Shown in pieces: positions 1 to 6,098 of a stretch of DNA of 7,191 nucleotides (position 1 is its first letter; each line of letters starts with the position of its first letter). The position numbers and the translations under genes are program-made. The notes below the pieces were generated by a model. The model searched no databases, was not told where the DNA came from, and saw only the letters and a list, made by a program, of their open reading frames with translations. This DNA comes from Chloroflexota bacterium (GTDB taxonomy: Bacteria > Chloroflexota > Dehalococcoidia > UBA3495): contig JACZRM010000087.1 of assembly GCA_022576105.1 (NCBI GenBank), forward strand, positions 1 through 7,191. The letters run 5' to 3'.

Positions 1-148
1 AACATGGGTTGAGCGTCAGGACAGCGCCGCCCCTGGCTCTACCACCGTTCTCACATTGAAAACGAACGGCTAAATCCACCGTAATGCGCGCCAGATTTAC
101 ATCCTCCCCTTTTCCTGTTTCCGCGCCAGCACGCCGGGTCGACTGCCC
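1..148. other. Upstream region of recJ, no gene seen
   Basis: No coding sequence can be supported here. In the recJ frame a TAA stop lies at 71-73 and no ATG, GTG or TTG occurs between it and the ATG at 149, so recJ cannot start further upstream. No clear Shine-Dalgarno sequence precedes that ATG. A TTGAAA at 55-60 resembles a -35 box but has no properly spaced -10 partner, so no promoter is called. Confidence 0.5.
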
Positions 149-1831
149 ATGACGCCAACCGAAAAAAAGTGGCTCCTGCCGCCGGCCGCAAACTCCCACC
201 AGTTGCCCCGGGATATTCCCGCGCCCATAGCCCAGGCATTGCTGAATCGGGGGATTGACACTGCGGAGAAGCTATCCATCTTCCTGGACCCGCCTCAGCA
301 ATTACCCTACAACCCGATGAGGATCGCCGGCATGGACCGGGCATTGCAGCGATTGTTCCAGGCCATCAAACAGAAAGAGCGCGTCGGGGTTTTCGGCGAT
401 TTCGACGTGGACGGCATTACCGGTACCGCCATCGTGACCGAAGGGTTGCAGGACCTGGGCGTCTCAGTGACGCCGTACCTGCCCCACCGAGTCGAGGAAG
501 GCCACGGCCTCTCCCACGCGGCCATACGGCATCTGACCGAACAGGGTGTCAGCTTGATCGTCACCGTTGACTGCGGAGTCACTTCAGTGGCCGAGGTCGC
601 CGAGGCCAACAGCCTGGGCACCGACGTTATAATCACCGACCATCACCTTCCTCCCGCCGAGCCGCCCAACGCGGTGGCCATTATCAATCCCAAGATGGAG
701 GGCAGCCAGTACCCCTTCGACGGTCTGTGCGGCGCAGGAATTGCCTTCAAACTGATGCAAGGCCTGTACCAGTACCACGGACAGCCCTGGAGCCCGGCCT
801 GGCTGGAACTGGCCGCCCTGGGCACCATCGCTGACCTGGTGCCGCTGCTCGACGAGAACCGGTTCCTGGTGCGGGAAGGCCTAACCGAACTGGCGCTCAC
901 CCAGAGGCCTGGGTTGCAGGCACTGTACCGAGTGGCTGGCATTCAGCCCCAGGCATTGAGCGCAGAAACCGTGGCCTTCCAGATAGCCCCGCGTCTGAAC
1001 TCAGCCGGGCGGATGAGCCACGCCAGGGAGAGTCTGCAGCTTCTAACTACACGCTCTGAGTCGGAAGCCGAGGAGCTGGCCCAACGCCTGGAGGGGCTAA
1101 ACCTAGAACGCCGCACCTTGACCGAGGAGGCATTCTCCGCCGCTTGCAGTCAGGTCGAGCAACAAGATAACCTGCCGCCGATTCTCCTGGTGGGCCATCC
1201 CAGCATTACCCCGGGCGTCGCCGGGCTGGTGGCGGGCCGTTTGGTGGAAAGACACCACCGCCCAGCCGTGGTGATGGCGTCGATCGACGAAGAACACGTG
1301 GTGGCCAGCGGGCGGAGCGTACCCCAGTTCAATCTAGTCCAGGCCTTCGACGACTGCCAGGACCTGTTCGTGCGCTACGGGGGCCACTCCCAGGCGGCCG
1401 GTTTCACTCTGAAAAAGGAGAAGATACCGCAGCTTCGGGAGCAGTTGACCGCGGTGGCCCAGCGGATCCTTTCATCAATTGAAGACGCGCCGACTCTTTC
1501 AGTTGACGCCGAGCTAAACCTCGCGCAGCTAACGCCGGACCTGCTCCACTGGCTGCGACAATTGGAGCCCTTCGGCGTAGGCAACCCCCAACCTAAATTT
1601 TTGATTCGCGGGCTGCAAGTAATCGAGGCGAGGAACGTTGGAGCGTTGGGACAGCACTTGAGACTGCGCGTGCGTCAGGACGGCCACGAAGGGACCGCGC
1701 TGGCGTTCAATCAAGCTGAACGATGGGCGGAAGGCACTTCCCATATTGACATCGTATCCACCATCTCGGTCGACGTCTGGCGTGGCGCCGAGACCATCAC
1801 CCTCAAAGTTGTGGATTTCAGGGGCAGCTAA
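149..1831 (+). CDS. recJ: Single-stranded-DNA-specific exonuclease RecJ
   Basis: RecJ is a DHH-family 5'-3' exonuclease acting on single-stranded DNA in recombinational repair and mismatch repair, with Mn2+/Mg2+ bound by Asp and His residues. The 560-residue protein has the family's usual length and its motifs in order: DFDVDG at 84-89, VDCG at 140-143, TDHH at 163-166, the LGTIADLVPL region at 224-233 with Asp229, PRLNSAGRM at 281-289, and the DHHA1 part with GVAGLVAGRL at 356-365, SGRS at 387-390 and GGHSQAAGF at 411-419. An OB-fold-like C-terminal domain contains EPFGVGNPQP at 473-482. All metal-binding motifs look intact, so the enzyme should be active. The ATG at 149 is the only possible start after the upstream stop at 71-73. 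It lacks a clear Shine-Dalgarno sequence, so initiation may be leaderless or SD-independent. The gene is convergent with lgt, with a palindromic repeat between them. Confidence 0.97.
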   Translation: MTPTEKKWLLPPAANSHQLPRDIPAPIAQALLNRGIDTAEKLSIFLDPPQQLPYNPMRIAGMDRALQRLFQAIKQKERVGVFGDFDVDGITGTAIVTEGLQDLGVSVTPYLPHRVEEGHGLSHAAIRHLTEQGVSLIVTVDCGVTSVAEVAEANSLGTDVIITDHHLPPAEPPNAVAIINPKMEGSQYPFDGLCGAGIAFKLMQGLYQYHGQPWSPAWLELAALGTIADLVPLLDENRFLVREGLTELALTQRPGLQALYRVAGIQPQALSAETVAFQIAPRLNSAGRMSHARESLQLLTTRSESEAEELAQRLEGLNLERRTLTEEAFSAACSQVEQQDNLPPILLVGHPSITPGVAGLVAGRLVERHHRPAVVMASIDEEHVVASGRSVPQFNLVQAFDDCQDLFVRYGGHSQAAGFTLKKEKIPQLREQLTAVAQRILSSIEDAPTLSVDAELNLAQLTPDLLHWLRQLEPFGVGNPQPKFLIRGLQVIEARNVGALGQHLRLRVRQDGHEGTALAFNQAERWAEGTSHIDIVSTISVDVWRGAETITLKVVDFRGS

Positions 1832-1856
1832 GAGTCCCTGACAAAACAAATATGCA

Positions 1857-1929
1857 TGTCATTCTGAGGAGCGTCGCTACGGAGAATCTAAGATTCTTCA
1901 CCTCCACTATGCTCCGGTTCAGAATGACA
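1857..1929. repeat. 73-bp palindromic intergenic repeat (TGTCATTCTGA type)
   Basis: The ends are perfect 11-bp inverted repeats: TGTCATTCTGA at 1857-1867 and TCAGAATGACA at 1919-1929. Inside is a second perfect palindrome, AGAATCT (1883-1889), one base, AGATTCT (1891-1897). GGAGC and GCTCC blocks also lie opposite each other near the ends. The element sits between the 3' ends of recJ and lgt. It looks like a small dispersed, non-coding REP- or MITE-like repeat; similar sequences are familiar from Dehalococcoidia and other bacterial genomes (from memory, not searched). As RNA, either strand would fold into a long hairpin, so it could end or stabilise both converging transcripts. There is no strong T-run typical of an intrinsic terminator. 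Confidence 0.75.
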
Positions 1930-2029
1930 AGTCCCTTATTCTGCTAGCCGTTCTATAACTCTGAGCCACGTACCGGACCAGCGGAATCTTCAGCGACAAT
2001 AGCCCTGACTGATGTCTTGCCGGTTATCC

Positions 2030-2893
2030 CTACCTGCTGGAAACAAATTGGGCTTTGTAGACCAGCAGCGGCACCACAACGATCACCACCAGCAGGGCAA
2101 CCAATTGCGCCTCATTCAACCCCAGGAAGTAGGTGTTGAATTCCTGGCGCAAGAAGCTAATGAAGAATCTGCCGGTGGAGTACATACCTAAAAAGAGGGC
2201 GAACACCATGCCCTGGGGGCGCAAGCGGTTGCGCAACGGCCAGAGGACCAGCACCAGCAGTAAATCAAAAATCAACTCGTAGACCACCGCGGGGTGGCTG
2301 GCCGCCCGGCCCAGTCCGGGGCTGTTGGCATGGGTATAAATCACGCCCCAGGGCAGGCGGGTGAAACTGGCGAAATGCTCCCCGTTGATGACGTCCCCAA
2401 TGCGTCCAATGGCCATGGCGATCAGCAGTGCTGGAGCGGTGATATCCGCCAGGTGGCCCAGTCCCGGTAGAGGCGCTTTGCCCGGTTGGCCGAAAATCCC
2501 AGGCAGCTTCTCCCAAAAGGCGATAAACCAGTCGGAGTTGCGCACGATGATATACAGTGAACCGCCGGCAAAGCCGCCCAGAATGGCGCCATAGATGGCG
2601 ATGCCACCCTGCCAAACGTAGAATACGCTGAGCGGGTTGTGCTGGTAGACCACCGACCAGAAGTCGATGACGTGTACCACACGAGCCCCGACTATCCCTC
2701 CAATGATCGACCAGACCGCCACTGATAGCACCGAATCAGAGTCCAAGCCCTCTCTAGTAGCCCAGCGATGCACCAGATAGACCGCCAGCGCCACCGAGAT
2801 GAAAGTGAGAAATCCGTGCCAGGAAAGGAGGAACGGGCCGAAGTCCAGTATGTTGGGGTTTATCCCGATGGAAATAGTCGCCAGTACGTCCAT
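2030..2893 (-). CDS. lgt: Prolipoprotein diacylglyceryl transferase Lgt
   Basis: Lgt moves a diacylglyceryl group from phosphatidylglycerol to the lipobox cysteine of prolipoproteins in the cytoplasmic membrane, the first step of lipoprotein maturation. The 287-residue product is a multi-helix membrane protein (clear segments near residues 19-41, 56-74, 98-117, 153-163, 207-219, 228-247 and 262-279). Family hallmarks are WHGF (25-28), QGGIAIYGAILGG (95-107), GRIGDVINGEH (163-173), LPWGVIY (180-186), HPAVVYE (200-206) and GRFFISFLR (241-249). I chose ATG 2893 over an in-frame GTG at 2905 because GGTGAG lies seven bases upstream of the ATG and nothing SD-like precedes the GTG. The signature departs from the usual GRxGNFxNGExxG: Asp167 replaces Asn and Ala175 replaces Gly. 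The stretch at about 118-150 is also longer than usual. The gene is 59 bp downstream of ispE on the same strand, probably in the same operon. The family call is secure; full activity is inferred. Confidence 0.94.
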   Translation of the reverse strand: MDVLATISIGINPNILDFGPFLLSWHGFLTFISVALAVYLVHRWATREGLDSDSVLSVAVWSIIGGIVGARVVHVIDFWSVVYQHNPLSVFYVWQGGIAIYGAILGGFAGGSLYIIVRNSDWFIAFWEKLPGIFGQPGKAPLPGLGHLADITAPALLIAMAIGRIGDVINGEHFASFTRLPWGVIYTHANSPGLGRAASHPAVVYELIFDLLLVLVLWPLRNRLRPQGMVFALFLGMYSTGRFFISFLRQEFNTYFLGLNEAQLVALLVVIVVVPLLVYKAQFVSSR

Positions 2894-2900
2894 TAGTTCG

Positions 2901-2906
2901 CTCACC
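2901..2906 (-). promoter_or_regulatory. Ribosome binding site of lgt
   Basis: On the minus strand the sequence reads GGTGAG, then seven bases (CGAACTA), then ATG at 2893-2891. GGTGA is a five-base match to the anti-Shine-Dalgarno sequence at good spacing. It overlaps the alternative GTG start at 2905-2903, which supports the shorter reading of Lgt. Confidence 0.6.
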
Positions 2907-2952
2907 GTATAGAATTAACCGGTTTGATGATTATCACTTAAAGGTAGGTGCA

Positions 2953-3858
2953 TCAATCGTCAGTTGATAGCCGAGGCATTATAGCATGAACCAGGTACGC
3001 TCTAGCGCGGTGATGCCGCAGGGCCTGGTTAACCTTTTGGCAGTCTTCCTCGCTGGAAGGCAGGCAAAACATCGCGGGCCCAGCGCCGGACAAGTGCGGG
3101 CGGCGGCCCACGATTTCTCCCACAATTTGAAACAATTCGCTGAGGCCAGGAAAGGCTGAAAAGGCCACTGCTTCAAATACATTATGTAATGTATCTAGCG
3201 CTAGTTGCCCCCCCACCATGGTTTGCACCATGCGACGGGTGATCCCGCCATCGCTGTAATGGGCGGGTGAAATCAGAGAGTAGAGTTGCCGCGTTTTGTC
3301 CTCAATTGTGTCGTCAGGACACACCAGCAGCACTGCTAAAGGGGCCAAAGCGGGCAGTTCGCTGATTCGTTCCCCCCGGCCTTCAGCCAGGGCGGTACCG
3401 CCGCGCAGGAAAAACGGGACATCGGAACCCAAATGCGACGCTATGGGCAGGAGTTCTTCAATGGACAGACGCAACTGCCAGAACTCGTTCAGAGCCACCA
3501 GTGCCGCGGCTGCATCACTGCTGCCGCCTCCCAGCCCCATGCCCACCGGAATACGCTTCCGAATGTAAATCTGCGCCTTGGGTTCCAGGGATGCGTAGCT
3601 GGCCAGACTGGTCGCGGCCCGCCAGACCAGATTGGATTCACCATTCAAGTCAGGATCGTCGCAGACCACTCGCAGGCTGGCGGCGGGTTCGATGTCCAAC
3701 CGGTCAGCCAGGTCGATAGTCTGGAGAATAGATTTAATCTCGTGGAAACCGTTGCTGCGGCGTCCGGTAATCTCCAGGGTGAGGTTAATCTTGGCGTAGG
3801 CTTGCACTCGCAATGGCGCCTTGCTGCTCCCAACATCGGTAGATCTGGGCCCATTCAT
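2953..3858 (-). CDS. ispE: 4-diphosphocytidyl-2-C-methyl-D-erythritol kinase IspE
   Basis: IspE is the GHMP-family kinase that phosphorylates the 2-hydroxyl of CDP-methylerythritol with ATP in the cytoplasmic MEP pathway to IPP and DMAPP. In the 301-residue reading, AYAKINLTLEI (20-30) carries the catalytic Lys23. NGFHEI (36-41) is the substrate-binding region. The ATP-binding glycine loop is IPVGMGLGGGSSDAAAA (103-119). GSDVPFF (144-150) has the catalytic Asp146, GGTALAEGRGE is at 153-163, and the C-terminal GHMP motif LSGAGPAMF is at 256-264. All key residues are present. The ATG at 3858 gives a 74-base overlap with the end of rsmA and about 18 residues before the conserved core. In-frame TTG 3813 (AAGG five bases upstream) and GTG 3807 would start just before the core, closer to the usual family N-terminus, so the true start is uncertain. 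The gene is translationally close to rsmA and precedes lgt by 59 bp. Confidence 0.96.
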   Translation of the reverse strand: MNGPRSTDVGSSKAPLRVQAYAKINLTLEITGRRSNGFHEIKSILQTIDLADRLDIEPAASLRVVCDDPDLNGESNLVWRAATSLASYASLEPKAQIYIRKRIPVGMGLGGGSSDAAAALVALNEFWQLRLSIEELLPIASHLGSDVPFFLRGGTALAEGRGERISELPALAPLAVLLVCPDDTIEDKTRQLYSLISPAHYSDGGITRRMVQTMVGGQLALDTLHNVFEAVAFSAFPGLSELFQIVGEIVGRRPHLSGAGPAMFCLPSSEEDCQKVNQALRHHRARAYLVHAIMPRLSTDD

Positions 3859-4630
3859 CCAGGGTCAAGGTCTCCGCCCGCCGGCGTCCGTCTACATCTG
3901 CCGACACCAGCAGCGCATCCACCTTCGGCGCGGGATCGCCCAGACCTTGCGCCAGGGAGTTTCGAAGCTGCTTGCGGCGAGCTGAGAATCCGGCTCGCAC
4001 CAATTTGAAGAACCCTACTGTGTCATCGACGTTTACCGCGGGCTGTGCCCTGACGTTCAGCCGGACCACCGAAGATGAAACCTTGGGCGGCGGTCGGAAG
4101 GCCCTGGGCGGTACGCTGCACACCATTCTGGCCTCCGCGTAATATTGGACCGCCACCGAAAGTATACCCATGTCTCCGGGTTTGGCCACCATGTTCTGCG
4201 CGACCTCTTTCTGCAACATCACCACCATCAGCGACGGCGGGAGGTCGGCCTCCAGGAAGCGGCGCACAATGGGATTGGCGGCATAGTAGGGGAGATTGGC
4301 TACCACCTTGTAGCAGGTCTGGCCGCCCAACAGAGCAGTCAGGTCCACGGTACGGGCGTCAGACTGGACCACGGTCAAGTTTGCCGGGTTGTCCAGTCGA
4401 CCGGCCAAAGTGGCAGCCAGGTGAGGGTCAATTTCCAGGGCGATGACCTGACCCGCTTGCTGGGCCAACCGGCGGGTGAGTGCCCCCAGGCCAGGCCCCA
4501 CCTCGACCACTGTATCCTGATCAGTCAGCTCAGCCGCAGCTACAATCCGATCCAGAATGGATGCATCAGCCAGAAAATGTTGCCCCAGCGACTTTCGAGG
4601 TCGGCCTCTTCCTGAATTAACGTTGGTCAT
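3785..4630 (-). CDS. rsmA: 16S rRNA (adenine1518-N6/adenine1519-N6)-dimethyltransferase RsmA (KsgA)
   Basis: RsmA uses SAM to dimethylate two adjacent adenines in the helix 45 loop of 16S rRNA, a late step and checkpoint in 30S subunit assembly. The 281-residue product shows KSLGQHFL (13-20), the SAM-binding loop VEVGPGLGALT (42-52), acidic EID (66-68) contacting the SAM ribose, SDA (90-92), the catalytic NLPYY (112-116), FRPPPKV (178-184) and the C-terminal RRKQLRNSL (218-226). Length and motifs are normal for the family. The frame is open upstream to an ATG at 4744, but that extension translates the SRP RNA gene and has no RsmA-like content, so ATG 4630 is preferred. No Shine-Dalgarno sequence is seen before it (GTTTGATGTC precedes the ATG), so translation may be SD-independent. 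The SRP RNA ends about 35 bases upstream; ispE overlaps the 3' end. Confidence 0.96.
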   Translation of the reverse strand: MTNVNSGRGRPRKSLGQHFLADASILDRIVAAAELTDQDTVVEVGPGLGALTRRLAQQAGQVIALEIDPHLAATLAGRLDNPANLTVVQSDARTVDLTALLGGQTCYKVVANLPYYAANPIVRRFLEADLPPSLMVVMLQKEVAQNMVAKPGDMGILSVAVQYYAEARMVCSVPPRAFRPPPKVSSSVVRLNVRAQPAVNVDDTVGFFKLVRAGFSARRKQLRNSLAQGLGDPAPKVDALLVSADVDGRRRAETLTLDEWAQIYRCWEQQGAIASASLRQD

Positions 4631-4665
4631 GACATCAAACGAATCTGGCAGCGAATCTGATATAA

Positions 4666-4938
4666 GAGGCCGCGCACCTCCCATCGACACAGCACAGACG
4701 GGCTTATCTAGGGCGACGACTCGGGTCAGGCACTCCCACGGCACCCGCAGTGTCTCGTTTACCGTTGCTTCCTTCCGGACCTGGCGGGGTTCACAAGTCT
4801 ACGCCGCGTGGGACCCAGCCTTCAACATCGCCGACCTTTGACAGCGGCCCAATGGACTGGCCTCGGGGGAGGAATTCCACCCCGCTATAGCGGATTGCGG
4901 GTTCAGGGCACCGCTAGCTCCCCGTCTAGCGCGGCCTC
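4666..4938 (-). ncRNA. ffs: Signal recognition particle RNA, bacterial large type (4.5S/6S-like scRNA)
   Basis: This is the RNA core of the signal recognition particle, which binds Ffh and targets nascent membrane and secreted proteins. Domain IV is unmistakable: minus strand 4780-4767 reads GTCCGGAAGGAAGC, with the GGAA tetraloop at 4776-4773 and the conserved asymmetric loop beside it. The RNA is the long form found in Bacillus and relatives. Upstream, 4911-4881 carries GGTGCCCTGAACCCGCAATC followed by CGCTATAGCGG, closely resembling the Alu domain of B. subtilis scRNA, and 4723-4727 is the GACCC that pairs with GGGTC at 4816-4812. The ends are set by a perfect 10-bp closing helix, GAGGCCGCGC (4938-4929) with GCGCGGCCTC (4675-4666), giving about 273 nt, near the length of the Bacillus RNA. 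A well-placed promoter starts at the same 5' end. Exact termini, including any processing, are inferred. Confidence 0.95.
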
Positions 4939-4945
4939 CCGATCA

Positions 4946-4975
4946 ATGGTAGGTTAAGCGCGGCTGCTGTGTCAA
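4946..4975 (-). promoter_or_regulatory. Promoter of the SRP RNA gene (and probably the rsmA-ispE-lgt operon)
   Basis: On the minus strand a perfect -35 box TTGACA (4975-4970) is followed by an 18-base spacer and a -10 box TACCAT (4951-4946; four of six matches to TATAAT). Seven bases below the -10 box is position 4939, which coincides with the 5' end of the closing helix of the SRP RNA deduced independently from base pairing. This agreement strongly supports a housekeeping-sigma promoter. Confidence 0.75.
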
Positions 4976-5010
4976 TTGGTTTTCTGCCTATGCCGTGTCC
5001 TTTGGTATAG

Positions 5011-5084
5011 TCTCGATACGGCCTGATGGCCTACTCGACCAACACTGGTCTACGACGTGGATTGAGTAGCGAAGCGTATCGAAA
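5011..5084. repeat. Palindromic intergenic repeat (TCGATACG...CGTATCGA type), interrupted
   Basis: Nested inverted arms are visible: TCGATACG (5013-5020) with CGTATCGA (5075-5082), CTACTC (5031-5036) with GAGTAG (5064-5069), and GACCA (5037-5041) with TGGTC (5046-5050). The two inner left arms abut directly, but on the right 13 bases (5051-5063) separate TGGTC from GAGTAG, so one arm looks interrupted. Palindromes reading CTACTCGACCA...TGGTCGAGTAG are common dispersed repeats in high-GC bacteria (from memory). The element lies between the divergent SRP RNA and galU promoters. It is non-coding and has no adjacent transposase. Confidence 0.65.
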
Positions 5085-5166
5085 TCCATAAATAAATGAG
5101 GACAAGCCACTTCAACAGTTAAGTTGTAACGCTACCAGTTGCACATTCATTCATTGTCCCGTCTTA

Positions 5167-5195
5167 TTGTCCGGGGAATTGGCCGATGATAGAAT
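5167..5195 (+). promoter_or_regulatory. Possible promoter of galU
   Basis: TTGTCC (5167-5172; four of six -35 matches), a 17-base spacer and TAGAAT (5190-5195; five of six -10 matches) form a good sigma-70-type promoter. The start would be near 5202, only a few bases before the galU ATG at 5206. If used, the transcript would be nearly leaderless and would not contain the SD-like AGGTG at 5196-5200. Either the promoter or the ribosome site is functional, but probably not both in one transcript. Confidence 0.4.
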
Positions 5196-5200
5196 AGGTG
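5196..5200 (+). promoter_or_regulatory. Possible ribosome binding site of galU
   Basis: AGGTG is followed by five bases (CTGCG) and the ATG at 5206, a good Shine-Dalgarno arrangement. It favours ATG 5206 over an in-frame TTG at 5167, which would add 13 residues not expected in GalU. It works only if transcription starts upstream of it. Confidence 0.5.
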
Positions 5201-5205
5201 CTGCG

Positions 5206-6072
5206 ATGAAAGTACGTAAGGCAGTTATCCCGGCCGCCGGCCTGGGCACCAGATTCCTTCCCATCACCAAGTCGGTGCCCAAAGAATTGCTCCCCATTCT
5301 GGACCGGCCCATGCTCCAGTACGTAATTGAAGAGGCTGCCGAAGCTGGCATTCAAGAAATTATCATCGTTACCGCCCGGGGCAAAGAATCAATCGCCGCC
5401 TACTTTCAGCCCTCACCATCCCTGGAGCAACACCTGGCCGACTCCGGCAATCCAGACCTGCTGGAAAAGGTAAAACACGCGTCAACCCTGGCCGATGTAT
5501 CTTTCGTCATCCAGGAGCAACCGCTGGGATTGGGCCACGCTGTGCTCACCGCCAAGGACGCCGTCGGGCCGGAGCCTTTCGTGGTGATTCTGCCCGACGA
5601 CATTATCGCCCATACTCCAGGCGCGCTAAGTCAGATGCTCAAGGTGTCCGACCAGTATGACGCCGGAGTGGTGGCGGTGGAGCCCACGCCCTGGGAGCTG
5701 GTCCACAACTACGGGGTGGTGGATGCCACTCAGAAGGCCGACCGGGTGCATCAGATACACCGGCTGGTTGAGAAGCCGACCAGAGAAGAAGCCCCGTCCA
5801 ACCTGACCGTGGTGGGCCGTTACATATTGCCCGGCGAAATTTTTGAGTGCTTGGAGCGGACACCCCCCGGCGCCAAGAACGAGATTCAGCTTACCGACGG
5901 TCTGTCGTTGCTGATGGAAAGCCACGATTTGTATGCCTACGAGTTTCAGGGCACCCGTTACGATGGCGGCACGCCCATCGGCTTGTTGCGCGCTTCGCTG
6001 GAATTCGGCCTGGCCAACCCGGAAACCAGCGACGCCGTAAAAGCGTTAATCAAAAGCCTGCCGCAAGTCTAA
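5206..6072 (+). CDS. galU: UTP--glucose-1-phosphate uridylyltransferase GalU
   Basis: GalU makes UDP-glucose from UTP and glucose-1-phosphate in the cytoplasm, supplying cell-envelope glycans, glycolipids and galactose metabolism. The 288-residue product is the standard bacterial length. It has the nucleotide-binding signature PAAGLGTRFLPITKSVPKE (9-27), DRPMLQYVIEEA (33-44), EQPLGLGHAV (104-113), the metal-binding PDD (130-132), VEKP (188-191), VGRYIL (203-208), the sugar-phosphate region EIQLTDG (226-232) and a C-terminal RYDGGTPIG (251-259). No catalytic motif is missing. GalU, rather than the related glucose-1-phosphate thymidylyltransferase RfbA, is favoured by KSVPKELLP and the EIQLTD pattern. 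The gene is divergent from the SRP RNA operon and is followed on the same strand by a membrane-protein gene that may be cotranscribed. Confidence 0.96.
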   Translation: MKVRKAVIPAAGLGTRFLPITKSVPKELLPILDRPMLQYVIEEAAEAGIQEIIIVTARGKESIAAYFQPSPSLEQHLADSGNPDLLEKVKHASTLADVSFVIQEQPLGLGHAVLTAKDAVGPEPFVVILPDDIIAHTPGALSQMLKVSDQYDAGVVAVEPTPWELVHNYGVVDATQKADRVHQIHRLVEKPTREEAPSNLTVVGRYILPGEIFECLERTPPGAKNEIQLTDGLSLLMESHDLYAYEFQGTRYDGGTPIGLLRASLEFGLANPETSDAVKALIKSLPQV

Positions 6073-6098
6073 CATTTACCGTTCTATCAGCAGCCACA

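Noticed and set aside
2894..2905. GTG start for lgt, four codons upstream
   Set aside because: No ribosome site precedes it, and it overlaps the SD-like GGTGAG of the ATG at 2893.
3433..4008. Open plus-strand frame of 191 codons
   Set aside because: It lies antisense across the well-supported ispE and rsmA genes, gives a low-complexity Gly/Pro/Arg-rich protein without family features, and has no independent support.
4722..4817. Short (about 100-nt, E. coli-like) SRP RNA
   Set aside because: Alu-domain sequence upstream, a 10-bp closing helix at 4938-4929/4675-4666 and a promoter ending at 4946 show that the long form is encoded.
4557..4841. Open plus-strand frame of 94 codons
   Set aside because: It runs antisense through the rsmA start and the SRP RNA domain IV, so conserved RNA structure explains the sequence.
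5167..5205. TTG start for galU, 13 codons upstream
   Set aside because: The ATG at 5206 has an SD-like AGGTG five bases upstream and gives the usual GalU N-terminus; the TTG falls in the likely -35 box.
5847..6098. Upstream extension of the membrane-protein gene
   Set aside because: It overlaps galU in another frame for more than 200 bases and encodes an Arg-rich stretch unlike a membrane-protein N-terminus.
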